64,000 bases of DNA from Listeria ivanovii subsp. ivanovii (GTDB lineage: Bacteria; Bacillota; Bacilli; Lactobacillales; Listeriaceae). A program made the position numbers and the translations under genes. Shown one piece after another: positions 29,475-39,258 of this stretch (position 1 is its first letter; every line of letters starts with the position of its first letter). The stretch lies in contig NZ_LT906478.1 of the NCBI RefSeq assembly GCF_900187025.1, forward strand, positions 160,001 to 224,000. Direction: 5' to 3'. Below the pieces are notes generated by a model. That model made no database searches and was not told the DNA's origin. It saw only the letters and a program-made list of their open reading frames with translations.

Positions 29475-31007
29475 ATGAAAAGAAAAACAATTTTTCTAAT
29501 TTTTTTATTAGTCTTTGTGGGTTATTTTAATGTAAAGGTAAAAGCGGACTCTGTTGAAAAAGAAAAGCTTCAAAGTGATATACAATCCGAAATGAAAGCA
29601 ATAGATTTACAAGCTTTACCAAATTGCTACAAGGCAAAAAGCGATTACAAGAATTTGAAAATTACTAATAGTGAAAAAGATAGCATGGGAATCACACATA
29701 TTACACTTGCGATGAATTCCGATGGTTATTTTACAGATCACGATGAAATAAAACTCCATATTAGCCCAGAAAATAAAATTCTCTTTATAAATGGCGATCT
29801 AAAACAAACGCGGCCTACTATTACAAATAAAATGAAACTTACAGAACAAGATGCGATAGAAAAGGCATTTGAAGCAATCGGACGAAATGAAGCAAGTGTC
29901 AATAGCTACATAGGAAGCCCGATTAAAGAAAAAAGAGTAATCGTAAATTCAAGGACAAAGCGTTTAGTATATAGTATAAGGTTGATTTTTTCTGAACCAG
30001 TAGTAGCTAGCTGGATTATTCAGATTGACGCTGAGACGGGTGCAGTTTTACGAAAACAGAATATGCTATCGGAAGCTAACTCTCAAGGGACGAAAAAAAA
30101 TATTATAGCTCCAGGAAAAGGATACGATCCATCATTACAAAGACCATTGAATGTTTTGAAGATAAAGAACTTTTTCTGCCTAGTTGACAGAACCCGCAAA
30201 GGACTAATAAGAACGTTTGATTTGAACCATAACACAGAAATTTCGCACGGGAAACTAGTGTCTAACGAAGTAAATATGTTTACAGCTCCCGAATATTGCT
30301 CTGCTGTAGATGCACATTATTATGCTGGTGAAGTATATGATTACTTTAAAAAAGTTCATAATCATGAAAGTTTAGATGGTGAAGGTGGAGGAATTGACTC
30401 TTTTGTTCGTTATGGCTTAAATTGCAATAACGCTTTTTGGGATGGTCAGGAAATTCTTTATGGAGATGGAGATAAGAAGAATTACAAACCATTTTCATGT
30501 GCAAAAAATATCGTCGCTCATGAATTAACGCATGCTGTCATTCAACACTCAGCAGGTTTAGAATACGAAGGGCAAGCAGGTGCATTAAATGAATCATTCG
30601 CGGATGTCTTTAGTTATTTTATTACTCCAGACAATTGGTTAATAGGTGAGGATGTCTGTTTACATGGAATGAACAGCAGGAGAGTAAGAAGTTTAAAAGA
30701 ACCAGATAAATACAACCAAGCGGCACACATGAATGAGTATGAGTCAATGCCGATTACAGAAGAATATGATTGGGGAGGGGTTCATTTCAATAGCGGAATA
30801 CCTAACAAAGCTGCTTATAATACCATCACGAAAGTTGGTAGGGAACAGGCAGAACAACTATATTTTCGAGCATTAAAGTATTACTTAACGAAAAAATCCC
30901 AATTTGTCGATGCTAAGAATGCGCTTCAACAGGCGGCGAGAGACTTATACAGCGAAGAAGTGGCTAAAAAAGTAGGAGAAGCATGGGAAGAAGTTGGCGT
31001 TAGATAA
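29475..31007 (+). CDS. mpl: Zinc metalloprotease Mpl (thermolysin family)
   Basis: Preproenzyme of 510 residues with a signal peptide (about 1-24), an FTP/PepSY-type propeptide (about 30-200) and an M4 catalytic domain. The zinc motif HELTH has His349 and His353, with the downstream ligand Glu in ALNESFAD. Mpl matures the phospholipase PlcB after its own pH-dependent autocatalysis (literature). It starts behind AAAGGAGAG and is the first gene of the mpl-actA-plcB lecithinase operon. Equivalent position: lmo0203. Confidence 0.96.
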   Translation: MKRKTIFLIFLLVFVGYFNVKVKADSVEKEKLQSDIQSEMKAIDLQALPNCYKAKSDYKNLKITNSEKDSMGITHITLAMNSDGYFTDHDEIKLHISPENKILFINGDLKQTRPTITNKMKLTEQDAIEKAFEAIGRNEASVNSYIGSPIKEKRVIVNSRTKRLVYSIRLIFSEPVVASWIIQIDAETGAVLRKQNMLSEANSQGTKKNIIAPGKGYDPSLQRPLNVLKIKNFFCLVDRTRKGLIRTFDLNHNTEISHGKLVSNEVNMFTAPEYCSAVDAHYYAGEVYDYFKKVHNHESLDGEGGGIDSFVRYGLNCNNAFWDGQEILYGDGDKKNYKPFSCAKNIVAHELTHAVIQHSAGLEYEGQAGALNESFADVFSYFITPDNWLIGEDVCLHGMNSRRVRSLKEPDKYNQAAHMNEYESMPITEEYDWGGVHFNSGIPNKAAYNTITKVGREQAEQLYFRALKYYLTKKSQFVDAKNALQQAARDLYSEEVAKKVGEAWEEVGVR

Positions 31008-31027
31008 GGGATGTCCTCCAAGCCAAA

Positions 31028-31070
31028 TTAACAAATGTTAAAGAAAAGCGGTTTCTCCCAATGCTATTCT
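31028..31070 (+). promoter_or_regulatory. PrfA box and promoter of actA
   Basis: TTAACAAATGTTAA (31028-31041) is a perfect palindrome. TATTCT (31065-31070) follows after 23 bases. The leader before the actA GTG is about 130 bases; in L. monocytogenes a comparably long leader boosts ActA translation (literature). Confidence 0.9.
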
Positions 31071-31202
31071 TGAAGCAATTCATGAATTGTTTTCCTAAAT
31101 TAGCTAATAGGGAGGTTTTAACAAGAGTCAAAAACTCTAAACAGCCTGAATTGTATACTGTTCTTACGCAGGTATTAGAGAATGGCGAGGAGGAGTAAAA
31201 AA

Positions 31203-34200
31203 GTGAAACTAGATAGATTTTTACGTGCAATGATGGCAGTTTGTTTTACTGCAAGTTGTATCTTGGTTAATCCTGGTGTGATATTTGCAAGTAATAGCAC
31301 AGTATCTACAAGCAGTAATGAGAATTCTAACCTTGAATCAGATGAACAGGGAGAAGGTGAGCAGGCAGAAGGGAAAGTAGAAGAAGGAAGAAACAGTCCT
31401 GGGCATGGAGCAATTAGTGAGGCGTGCGCACGCGATATTCAAGAACTCGGAAAAACGGGTGAAGCTAAAAGTGCAAATGTCCCGGATTCAATGACTACGC
31501 CAGATAGCGGATTAAGTAAAGAACCAGGACAGAATATTGGAGAAACCGTAACTAAGTCTAAGCCACCGTCTGTGCGAAAACGATTTAAACGCTGCGTTGA
31601 GAAAGTATTAAAAGGTAAGAGGAATAAATCATCAAAGGAAGAAACTAAAACTACTAAGAAAAAGCAAGAATCTAGCAAGCTTCAACCTAAAGAACTTGTG
31701 CCTCATCCATCAATAGCAAATCAATCATTTTGGAGGAGGCTTTCAGACAAAATAAAGCCAGTAGTTACAAGCAACGATGATAACGATTCTAGGATCGACT
31801 CAGATGAATGGGATGATGGTGAAGAGGCGAAAGAAAAAGTAGAGGAAGGAAAAGCGGAGGAAGAAAAAAACAATCTCGGGCAAGAGGAAATTAGTGAAGC
31901 GAGAGAGAGGGATCTCCAAGAACTCGAAAAAATGGGGAAAGTTAAAAATGCCAATGTAACGGCTTTGCTGGCTATGCTCGATAGCAGAGCCGGAAAAGTA
32001 GCAAGGCAAGATATTAAAGAAACTTTAAATGATGAGGTTCCAGCGGTGCTCTTTCACCCCAAACGCAGTATTAAAGAAATATTAAGCGACGAGCAAAATA
32101 GAGTACCAATGAATAGTGGTAAGATAAAGAATAGAAGAAAAGCAATTGAAGGATCTGATATGGAAGACTCTGATATGGAAGATGCTGATACCGAAGAAAA
32201 GCCGCTTGCGCATGGTGCTACAGGGCCTCTTAGAACGATGAATCCATCAACTTCTGAAGAAACATCGGAAAAAATTCAATCTAATGAGAATAATGAGGAA
32301 TCTAGCAATCAAAGTCAGTTTGATTTATTATCGTCTTCAACCGAAGAGGGGTTAAGGATTGCTCTTCCGGAGCCGCCTGGACTTCTTGGTTTCAATATGC
32401 AAAATAATGAATTGGAATCTTCGGTAAGTGAACCTAGTTCTTTTAATCTCTCATCCCCACCAACCGAAGAGGAGCTAGCGGCAATGGGGATAACGCTAAG
32501 TGTTACCCCATCAGTTGAAGAGGAATCGAGCTTGCATCTACCTAAAGAAGATGCACCTCAGTCGTTAACAGCTAATCCATCATTGGAATTCCCATCCCCG
32601 CCAACCGAAGAAGAGTTAGCGGCAATGGATATGAAGCAAAGTATAGCTCCGACAGTTGAAGGAGAATCGAGCTTGCGTCCATCTAGAGAAGATGCGCCTC
32701 AGTCGTTAATAGCTAATCCATCATTGGAGTTCCCATCCCCACCAACCGAAGAAGAGCTAGCGGCAATGGATATGAAGCAAAGTATAGCTCCGACAGTTGA
32801 AGGAGAATCGAGCTTGCGTCCATCTAGAGAAGATGCACCTCAGTCGTTAACAGCCAATCCATCATTGGAATTCCCATCCCCGCCAACTGAAGAAGAGTTA
32901 GCGGCAATGGATATGAAGCAAAGTATAGCTCCGACAGTTGAAGGAGAATCGAGCTTGCGTCCATCTAGAGAAGATGCGCCTCAGTCGTTAACAGCTAATC
33001 CATCATTGGAGTTCCCATCCCCACCAACCGAAGAAGAGCTAGCGGCAATGGGTATAAAGCAAAGTATGGCTCTGTCAGTTGGAGAAGAATCGAGCTTGCG
33101 TCCATCTAGAGAAGATGCGCCTCAGTCGTTAATAGCTAATCCATCATTGGAGTTCCCATCCCCACCAACCGAAGAAGAGCTAGCGGCAATGGATATGAAG
33201 CAAAGTATAGCTCCGACAGTTGAAGGAGAATCGAGCTTGCGTCCATCTAGAGAAGATGCACCTCAGTCGTTAACAGCCAATCCATCATTGGAATTCCCAT
33301 CCCCGCCAACTGAAGAAGAGTTAGCGGCAATGGATATGAAGCAAAGTATAGCTCCGACAGTTGAAGGAGAATCGAGCTTGCGTCCATCTAGAGAAGATGC
33401 GCCTCAGTCGTTAACAGCTAATCCATCATTGGAGTTCCCATCCCCACCAACCGAAGAAGAGCTAGCGGCAATGGGTATAAAGCAAAGTATGGCTCTGTCA
33501 GTTGGAGAAGAATCGAGCTTGCATCCATCTAGAGAAGATGTGCCTCAGTCGTTAACAGCTAATCCATCATTGGAGTTCCCGTCACCGCCAACTCGAGCAG
33601 AATTAGCGGCAATGGGAATATTTATGTTTAACGACGGCTTATTGAGGGGGGACTTAGGAAGTGCGGGGAATGCCATAGAGCGACAGAGTTCAAGTTGCCT
33701 TGATTCGCCCACGTGTTCATATTTCTATGGATTCCATACAGATGATGAGTATAGTGATTCAGAAGACGAGTTAGACAGCCTTTTAAATCCAAAAGTAACT
33801 GCAATTGGTGAAACTAAAAAAACATCACAACAGTATAGAAAGGTAGGATTTATGCCATTTGTCCCTCTTCTTGAAAAGCCTTTTGCGGGTGGAAATGGAA
33901 CTCTTGCAGAGGAGCAGATTATCAAAAATCCACTTGGAAAAACTAAGCAAGAGCTGCAACTCCAAGACAGTATAGAGCAGCAATTAACTTTAGCGAAGAA
34001 ATTACAAGATAACGCTGAAAAAGCTGCTGAAACAACTGAAGTATCTAAAACAAATGAAACAACTAAAACAAATGAAGTAATTAAAACAAATGAAACTATT
34101 AAAACAGCCATACTCCCAAAAACCGAACCGGCTGAAGGTCTATCGCTACTAACGAATAGTACTCAAACAGTAGGAAGTACTTTAAAAGTAAGTAGGAATA

Positions 34201-34550
34201 AACTTCATAGTCCGCAAAAAACTACTGGTACTTTAAAATCAGAAAATTCTTCTCTAATACCAGCTGGAATGCCGATTATTCCATTGGAAAGTTTGGAGAA
34301 AAGGAAGGAACAGCCGAAAACAAATCTAGCTGAAGGTACGCTCAAAAATAATAAATTAGTAGAAAAGAGTGAAGGTAAAAATACGCCTTCTAGAAGCGGA
34401 TCGGAAAAATTAGTTGCTAAAAGTGCTGAGCGCGAAAAAACAAATCAAGAAGCCGGAAACAATACGGTCTTAATGTATGCTTTAGTAGCGATTGGGATTA
34501 TTTCATTAGCTGTAATTATTAAGATTATCCGTACAAGAAAAAGTGATTAA
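31203..34550 (+). CDS. actA: ActA, actin-assembly-inducing surface protein (long, repeat-rich)
   Basis: Surface protein of 1115 residues; the L. monocytogenes ActA has 639. A signal peptide (about 1-30) is followed by an acidic Arp2/3-type module at about 199-266, preceded at about 48-100 by a degenerate second copy. A basic actin-binding-like block (KIKNRRKAI) is near residue 306. Nine SPPT proline-rich motifs span about 416-795. A C-terminal membrane anchor (about 1090-1110) ends in RTRKSD. The start is the GTG after GAGGAGGAG; an in-frame ATG seven codons upstream overlaps that ribosome site. It recruits Arp2/3 and Ena/VASP for actin motility. Equivalent position: lmo0204. Confidence 0.95.
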   Translation: MKLDRFLRAMMAVCFTASCILVNPGVIFASNSTVSTSSNENSNLESDEQGEGEQAEGKVEEGRNSPGHGAISEACARDIQELGKTGEAKSANVPDSMTTPDSGLSKEPGQNIGETVTKSKPPSVRKRFKRCVEKVLKGKRNKSSKEETKTTKKKQESSKLQPKELVPHPSIANQSFWRRLSDKIKPVVTSNDDNDSRIDSDEWDDGEEAKEKVEEGKAEEEKNNLGQEEISEARERDLQELEKMGKVKNANVTALLAMLDSRAGKVARQDIKETLNDEVPAVLFHPKRSIKEILSDEQNRVPMNSGKIKNRRKAIEGSDMEDSDMEDADTEEKPLAHGATGPLRTMNPSTSEETSEKIQSNENNEESSNQSQFDLLSSSTEEGLRIALPEPPGLLGFNMQNNELESSVSEPSSFNLSSPPTEEELAAMGITLSVTPSVEEESSLHLPKEDAPQSLTANPSLEFPSPPTEEELAAMDMKQSIAPTVEGESSLRPSREDAPQSLIANPSLEFPSPPTEEELAAMDMKQSIAPTVEGESSLRPSREDAPQSLTANPSLEFPSPPTEEELAAMDMKQSIAPTVEGESSLRPSREDAPQSLTANPSLEFPSPPTEEELAAMGIKQSMALSVGEESSLRPSREDAPQSLIANPSLEFPSPPTEEELAAMDMKQSIAPTVEGESSLRPSREDAPQSLTANPSLEFPSPPTEEELAAMDMKQSIAPTVEGESSLRPSREDAPQSLTANPSLEFPSPPTEEELAAMGIKQSMALSVGEESSLHPSREDVPQSLTANPSLEFPSPPTRAELAAMGIFMFNDGLLRGDLGSAGNAIERQSSSCLDSPTCSYFYGFHTDDEYSDSEDELDSLLNPKVTAIGETKKTSQQYRKVGFMPFVPLLEKPFAGGNGTLAEEQIIKNPLGKTKQELQLQDSIEQQLTLAKKLQDNAEKAAETTEVSKTNETTKTNEVIKTNETIKTAILPKTEPAEGLSLLTNSTQTVGSTLKVSRNKLHSPQKTTGTLKSENSSLIPAGMPIIPLESLEKRKEQPKTNLAEGTLKNNKLVEKSEGKNTPSRSGSEKLVAKSAEREKTNQEAGNNTVLMYALVAIGIISLAVIIKIIRTRKSD
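32553..33615 (+). repeat. Tandem 141-bp (47-residue) repeats in actA
   Basis: Units start at 32553, 32694, 32835, 32976, 33117, 33258, 33399 and 33540; the last is partial. Each encodes one EFPSPPTEEELAAM-type proline-rich motif and a spacer. Units 2-4 (32694-33116) and 5-7 (33117-33539) differ at only one base, G33100 versus A33523 (Arg to His), so a 423-bp block was duplicated recently. Confidence 0.96.
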
Positions 34551-34595
34551 AATTTTGAATCGCTTCAGGAAATAAATGAGAGGAAGAATAATGCT

Positions 34596-35459
34596 ATGAG
34601 AATCAACAAAATATCGCTTGGTATATATGTGTTTATCTTTGCTTTGACTGCATCTCTGATGAAAGTAAATGCCTGCTCTGATGATCATCTGATGCAGCCT
34701 CAAACACCTAATATAGAACATAAATTACCTCATAAGCTTAGCTGGTCAGCAGAACGACCCTTAGACGAAAAGGCTAATACGCATTTATGGTTATTTAAAC
34801 AAGCAAGAAAAATATTGGCCAAAGAAAACAATGGCGCGTATAAGGAATTGCTTGAGATGTTAAACAAATATTATAAAGAAGTTGCTCAAGGTATATTTGA
34901 TGCTGACCATAAAAATCCCTATTACGATTGTAGTACGTTTGTATCGCATTTTTATAACCCAACTAAAGATAATACTTATTTACCAGGTTTTAAAAATGCG
35001 AAACAGACCTGCGGCAAATATTTTAAACAAGCTTTGCAAGATTATAAAGAGGATAAGCTCAATACAGCTTTCTACAAATTAGGCTTGTCCATTCATTACT
35101 TTACGGATTGTAGCCAACCAATGCATGCAAACAACTTCACTGCAGTTTCGAACCCTATAGGATTTCACTCTGTTTATGAAAATTATGTAGATTCAATTAA
35201 GTGTAATTATCAAGCGACAGAAAGCATGGAAGTGAAAAAGTTTTGCGTTGATACTCCTGAAGAGTGGTTACGTGAAAATGCTAAAAGAGCACAAGCTGAT
35301 TACGATAAAATTGTTAATGCTAATACCAAAAAATCTTATTTAGAAGGAAATTCTAAGTGGAAAAAAGATATAGATAAACCTACTGGTGAAAGGCTACAAG
35401 ATTCGATGCAAACACTGGCAGGATTCATAGATTTTTGGTATAAAAAGGCGGATCAATAA
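34596..35459 (+). CDS. plcB: Broad-range phospholipase C (lecithinase)
   Basis: Zinc phospholipase C of 287 residues. It has a signal peptide (about 1-26), a short propeptide and a mature enzyme expected to begin at Trp50 (SWSAERPL), whose amino group is a zinc ligand in this family. Zinc-ligand histidines are visible in HYFTDCSQPMHANNF and in HLWLFKQA. It lyses the double membrane during cell-to-cell spread after Mpl cleaves the propeptide. It lies 45 bases after actA with no separate PrfA box, so it is transcribed with actA. Equivalent position: lmo0205. Confidence 0.96.
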   Translation: MRINKISLGIYVFIFALTASLMKVNACSDDHLMQPQTPNIEHKLPHKLSWSAERPLDEKANTHLWLFKQARKILAKENNGAYKELLEMLNKYYKEVAQGIFDADHKNPYYDCSTFVSHFYNPTKDNTYLPGFKNAKQTCGKYFKQALQDYKEDKLNTAFYKLGLSIHYFTDCSQPMHANNFTAVSNPIGFHSVYENYVDSIKCNYQATESMEVKKFCVDTPEEWLRENAKRAQADYDKIVNANTKKSYLEGNSKWKKDIDKPTGERLQDSMQTLAGFIDFWYKKADQ

Positions 35460-35475
35460 CTATATACAAATTTGT

Positions 35476-35506
35476 TTTATCCACTCGTGTAATGCGAGTG
35501 GATAAA
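35476..35506 (+). terminator. Hairpin between plcB and orfX (partial terminator)
   Basis: A perfect 12-bp stem (TTTATCCACTCG/CGAGTGGATAAA) and a 7-base loop. Only a short T-run follows, so it may attenuate rather than fully stop transcription or may protect the plcB mRNA end. Confidence 0.55.
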
Positions 35507-35530
35507 TTTATAAAAAGGGAGTTCAATAAA

Positions 35531-35862
35531 ATGTGTATAAGAGGAAAATGGGCTTTTTTTCTTGTGATTATCACTGTCTTAATGTTTCTATTAATAAACA
35601 TGGTTGTGTGGGGGATGGCTATGTTATAAAAAGTAACAAAGTGAAAATGCAGAAGATTGAATGCGGGATGGATTGCAAGGGGAAAGCTTCCTCTTCTAAA
35701 ATAATGGTGTTTCCAGCAAAGCGATTCTTGGTAGAAAGAACAGATAGCATAGAGGTGATTATCAATAAACATGAAAAAAATGATTTTGAAACTACTGTTC
35801 TCATTCTTATTTTGGATAAAAAAGATTTTAATATTTCCCGAAAGTATCTGCTGGAAAAATAA
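35531..35862 (+). pseudogene. orfX: orfX-type small secreted protein gene, frameshifted
   Basis: From the ATG at 35531, behind AAAGGGAG, the frame encodes a hydrophobic signal/anchor peptide (GKWAFFLVIITVLMFLLIN) but stops at 35627-35629 after 32 residues. The body of the protein (KVKMQKIECGMDCKGKAS... to YLLEK) continues to 35862 in the frame shifted by one base. Restoring one G to the G5 run at 35610-35614 joins them as VVWGDGYVIKS, giving about 110 residues, near the OrfX length of 107 in L. monocytogenes. OrfX is a secreted virulence factor reported to reach the host nucleus. A sequencing error is an alternative. Identification rests on position and size. Confidence 0.65.
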
Positions 35863-36037
35863 ATTACTGCTTTAAAAATGAACTTTAAATATACGCATTT
35901 GTGCGAAAGTGAGTCATTTGCTAAAAGGGATATTCATAAAAAAATTGTACATCAAGCATCATTAAGTTATCCTAAAAAGAGTAAAGCGGTTTTGCTTGAA
36001 TAGTAATAGTAGCTTGCGAAGGGAAAGGAGAATCGCA

Positions 36038-36832
36038 ATGGATAAAGTAAGGATTGCAATCATATCAGATGTTCACGGTAATGTGGAAGCGCTAAAAGCA
36101 GTGCTAAAAGATGCTGCGAACGAGGGGGTTGAGGAATATATAACAGTTGGTGATATTGTTCTTAAAGGGTCCGGAATAGATATCTGTTTGGAACTGTTAG
36201 AAAAACTAAATCCGCTTACTTTTGTGCTTGGAAACCATGAACAAGTATATATTGACTTTTTAGAAGGGAAATCTTTTGATCATTCTTTGAAAAGACGGAT
36301 GATTGAGGATTTAGTGAAGTATGATTACGATTTATTAGGTGATGAAAAGTTTCGCTATTTCTCTACATTACCAAAAAAAGTCTCCACACAAGTACTGCAA
36401 ACAAAAATAGATGTTTTTCATGCGATGCCTGACTCCGTTAGCTTTCCAATTTATGCTACTGAAGAACAAGCCCACTTTGATAAGATGTTTTCTGGAACAG
36501 ATGCCGATATTGCTATTAATGGGCACGTCCACAGACAGTCGTTAAGAAGGACGGCGGATGATAAATTAATTATTAATTCTGGTTCTGTTGGACTACCAGG
36601 TGGAGGGAATCAGAAAACAAAAGACAATTTAGCTCAATATGCGCTTATTGATATAACTGAGGCAGGGGTTGTTGACATTCACTTCAAAAAAATCGTGTAT
36701 GATATTGATGCAGAAATTGCTTTCGCGAGAAAACGAAACTTGCCATATGTAGATATTTATGAAAAAACGCTTCGATCAGGTCAATATTTATATATTGATA
36801 GCCAAATTGAGCAGTATATGAATCCAAAATAA
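36038..36832 (+). CDS. Calcineurin-like metallophosphoesterase
   Basis: Protein of 264 residues with the metallophosphoesterase motifs in order: DVHGN (residues 11-15), GDIV, GNHE and GHVH. No signal peptide, so it is cytoplasmic. It resembles the YfcE/MJ0936-like phosphodiesterase group; the substrate is unknown. The ATG follows AAAGGAG with 7-base spacing; an upstream in-frame ATG lacks a site. I do not recall this gene between plcB and ldh in L. monocytogenes, so it looks specific to this species' version of the cluster. Confidence 0.85.
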   Translation: MDKVRIAIISDVHGNVEALKAVLKDAANEGVEEYITVGDIVLKGSGIDICLELLEKLNPLTFVLGNHEQVYIDFLEGKSFDHSLKRRMIEDLVKYDYDLLGDEKFRYFSTLPKKVSTQVLQTKIDVFHAMPDSVSFPIYATEEQAHFDKMFSGTDADIAINGHVHRQSLRRTADDKLIINSGSVGLPGGGNQKTKDNLAQYALIDITEAGVVDIHFKKIVYDIDAEIAFARKRNLPYVDIYEKTLRSGQYLYIDSQIEQYMNPK

Positions 36833-36834
36833 AC

Positions 36835-36877
36835 AAAAAACGGAAATCAGTTAGTAAAACTGGTTTCCGTTTTTTAT
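36835..36877. terminator. Bidirectional terminator
   Basis: AAAAAACGGAAA with TTTCCGTTTTTT, plus an inner CAGTT/AACTG stem. It serves the phosphoesterase gene rightward and the UPF0145 gene leftward, which converge here. Confidence 0.88.
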
Positions 36878-37209
36878 TAATAGTCTTGAGCCTCAATAAC
36901 AACAGCGGTGCCAGATGCAGTAACCATTAACATACCATTATCCGCTCCAAGTACTTCATAATCGATATCCACACCAATTACGGCATTTGCTCCGATATCT
37001 TTGGCGCGCTGTTCCATCTCTTTAATAGCTTCCTCACGTGCGTTAATTAACTCGTCTTCATAACCTTGTGATCGTCCACCGAAAAAGTTTCTGAGGCCAG
37101 CTCCAATGTCTTTCATAAAATTAACACCAGTAATTACTTCTCCGAAAACGATTTTTTTATATTCGATAATTTGCTTGCCTTCAATATTTGGTGAGGTAGT
37201 TACAATCAT
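36877..37209 (-). CDS. UPF0145 / YbjQ-like protein
   Basis: Protein of 110 residues beginning [20 protein letters not shown], the UPF0145 (YbjQ) family, with [13 protein letters not shown] near the C-terminus. Members form oligomeric rings and have been suggested to bind metals; the function is unknown. The ATG follows GGAGGGA; an in-frame start ten codons upstream is behind that site. It matches lmo0208, one of the genes between plcB and ldh in L. monocytogenes. Confidence 0.88.
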   Translation of the reverse strand: MIVTTSPNIEGKQIIEYKKIVFGEVITGVNFMKDIGAGLRNFFGGRSQGYEDELINAREEAIKEMEQRAKDIGANAVIGVDIDYEVLGADNGMLMVTASGTAVVIEAQDY

Positions 37210-37275
37210 TATTAAATCCCTCCAGTTTTCTTTTATCATACCTCTAAGTTGTTTTTTTAGTCAAAGGATAGCTGG

Positions 37276-37950
37276 TTATTTTTTACGGGCGTGGGCTTTT
37301 TCGATATAAGTAATCGCATCTGGGACTTTGCAAGCAGTTTTTCCTAAATCTACATATACTTTACCTATTGATTCTGCTGCTTCCAATGCTTTTGTGTAAA
37401 GTTCCTCTTTATAAATTCCGCAAGCGATAATATAACTATTCATAGAGTAACGAGTTCTGTTCGTTTCAGATTGTAAAGATTCTTTTGCGAGTTCCAGTAA
37501 TTCCTCGGCTTCAGGCAAAGTCGCGATGTGTTCTGTGAAAATTTGCCAGCCCATTGATTTAGTTAAATCAGCATCACTTTTAATCCATTTCCTAGCAAAG
37601 GTGAGTGCGTCATCACGTTTACTTACAACGGAGGCTAGCCCAAAAGTTAACATCGTCCAAGCATCTCGAAAAGCTATATTCCATTTCTCGATTTGTGAAA
37701 CAGCTACTTTTTTAGGGTTCACGGCAAGTAAACCAAGGTAAATTAAGTCGCTATTATTAGACTCGATTAATTGGAGTGCTAATTCGTGATTTTTATTCAA
37801 TTTTTCACGGCGAATAATTTTCTTTAAATCACCAATCTTTAATCCATAAAGCTCTAAAGTTTCTGGACAACCGTGGTTTCGGAAAATTTTGATGGTGTTA
37901 GGGTTTTGAAGAGCGCTTAATTCAGCATCCAGTTGATCAAAAGTAATCAT
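37276..37950 (-). CDS. AlkD-like DNA alkylation repair protein
   Basis: Protein of 224 residues with the helical-repeat (HEAT-like) layout of the AlkD/AlkC family, for example YGLKIGDLKKIIRR, LGLLAVNPKKV and SMGWQIFTEHIATLP. AlkD removes bulky alkylated bases by an unusual non-flipping mechanism; whether this divergent member is catalytic cannot be read here. AAAGGAG precedes the ATG. It lies between the UPF0145 gene and ldh, leftward, probably read from ldh or its own promoter. I do not recall it at this site in L. monocytogenes. Confidence 0.8.
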   Translation of the reverse strand: MITFDQLDAELSALQNPNTIKIFRNHGCPETLELYGLKIGDLKKIIRREKLNKNHELALQLIESNNSDLIYLGLLAVNPKKVAVSQIEKWNIAFRDAWTMLTFGLASVVSKRDDALTFARKWIKSDADLTKSMGWQIFTEHIATLPEAEELLELAKESLQSETNRTRYSMNSYIIACGIYKEELYTKALEAAESIGKVYVDLGKTACKVPDAITYIEKAHARKK

Positions 37951-37983
37951 AGGTGGTCTCCTTTCGAATAAATTAAGTATAAC

Positions 37984-38012
37984 AAAAAAGCATGCAAAGT
38001 CGCATGCTTTTA
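37984..38012 (-). terminator. Terminator after ldh
   Basis: AAAAGCATGC/GCATGCTTTT perfect 10-bp stem with a six-base loop; T-run in the leftward direction. Confidence 0.9.
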
Positions 38013-38025
38013 AGATGAAGTCTCA

Positions 38026-38979
<954 letters not shown>

Positions 38980-39003
38980 CTATAAAAAACTTTTTACTAG
39001 TAC

Positions 39004-39031
39004 AGTATACCATGTTTTTTTCATTTGTGAA
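39004..39031 (-). promoter_or_regulatory. Promoter of ldh
   Basis: On the minus strand TTCACA (39026-39031), 16 bases, TATACT (39004-39009), 37 bases before the ATG. Confidence 0.6.
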
Positions 39032-39187
39032 GCGTTGAACGTCCTAAATTTTAAAAACTTGTTATAATGAAATTGCGAAATGGTTATAGTACAGTTTGAA
39101 AGCGTCTGCATTAGGATATAATCGCTATTTTGTCTTTACCTTTTATTCGAATTTATAAACCTTTTATTTGAAATCAGCCTTTTGCTT

Positions 39188-39219
39188 TGTTTTGCTATTT
39201 TTCTAAAGGGTAGATATAA
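39188..39219 (+). promoter_or_regulatory. Overlapping sigma-B and sigma-A promoters of ctc
   Basis: Sigma-B-like: GTTTTG (39188-39193), 13 bases, GGGTAG (39207-39212). Sigma-A: TTGCTA (39191-39196), 17 bases, TATAAT (39214-39219). The ctc gene is a classic general-stress gene in Gram-positives. Confidence 0.65.
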
Positions 39220-39258
39220 TAGGAGTGTACCAAAATTGAATGAGTGGAGTGATTTTTT

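Noticed and set aside
31182..31202. ATG at 31182 as the actA start
   Set aside because: It lies within and upstream of the GAGGAGGAG ribosome site; the GTG at 31203 gives the ActA-like start MKLDRFLRAMMA.
33725..34111. 128-codon frame antisense to actA
   Set aside because: A shadow of the Lys/Glu/Thr-rich actA codons; no ribosome site or family motif.
35533..35862. GTG-started single frame of 109 codons as the intact orfX product
   Set aside because: Its first ~27 residues are the out-of-frame reading of a clear signal peptide, and the ribosome site is placed for the ATG at 35531; a frameshift explains it better.
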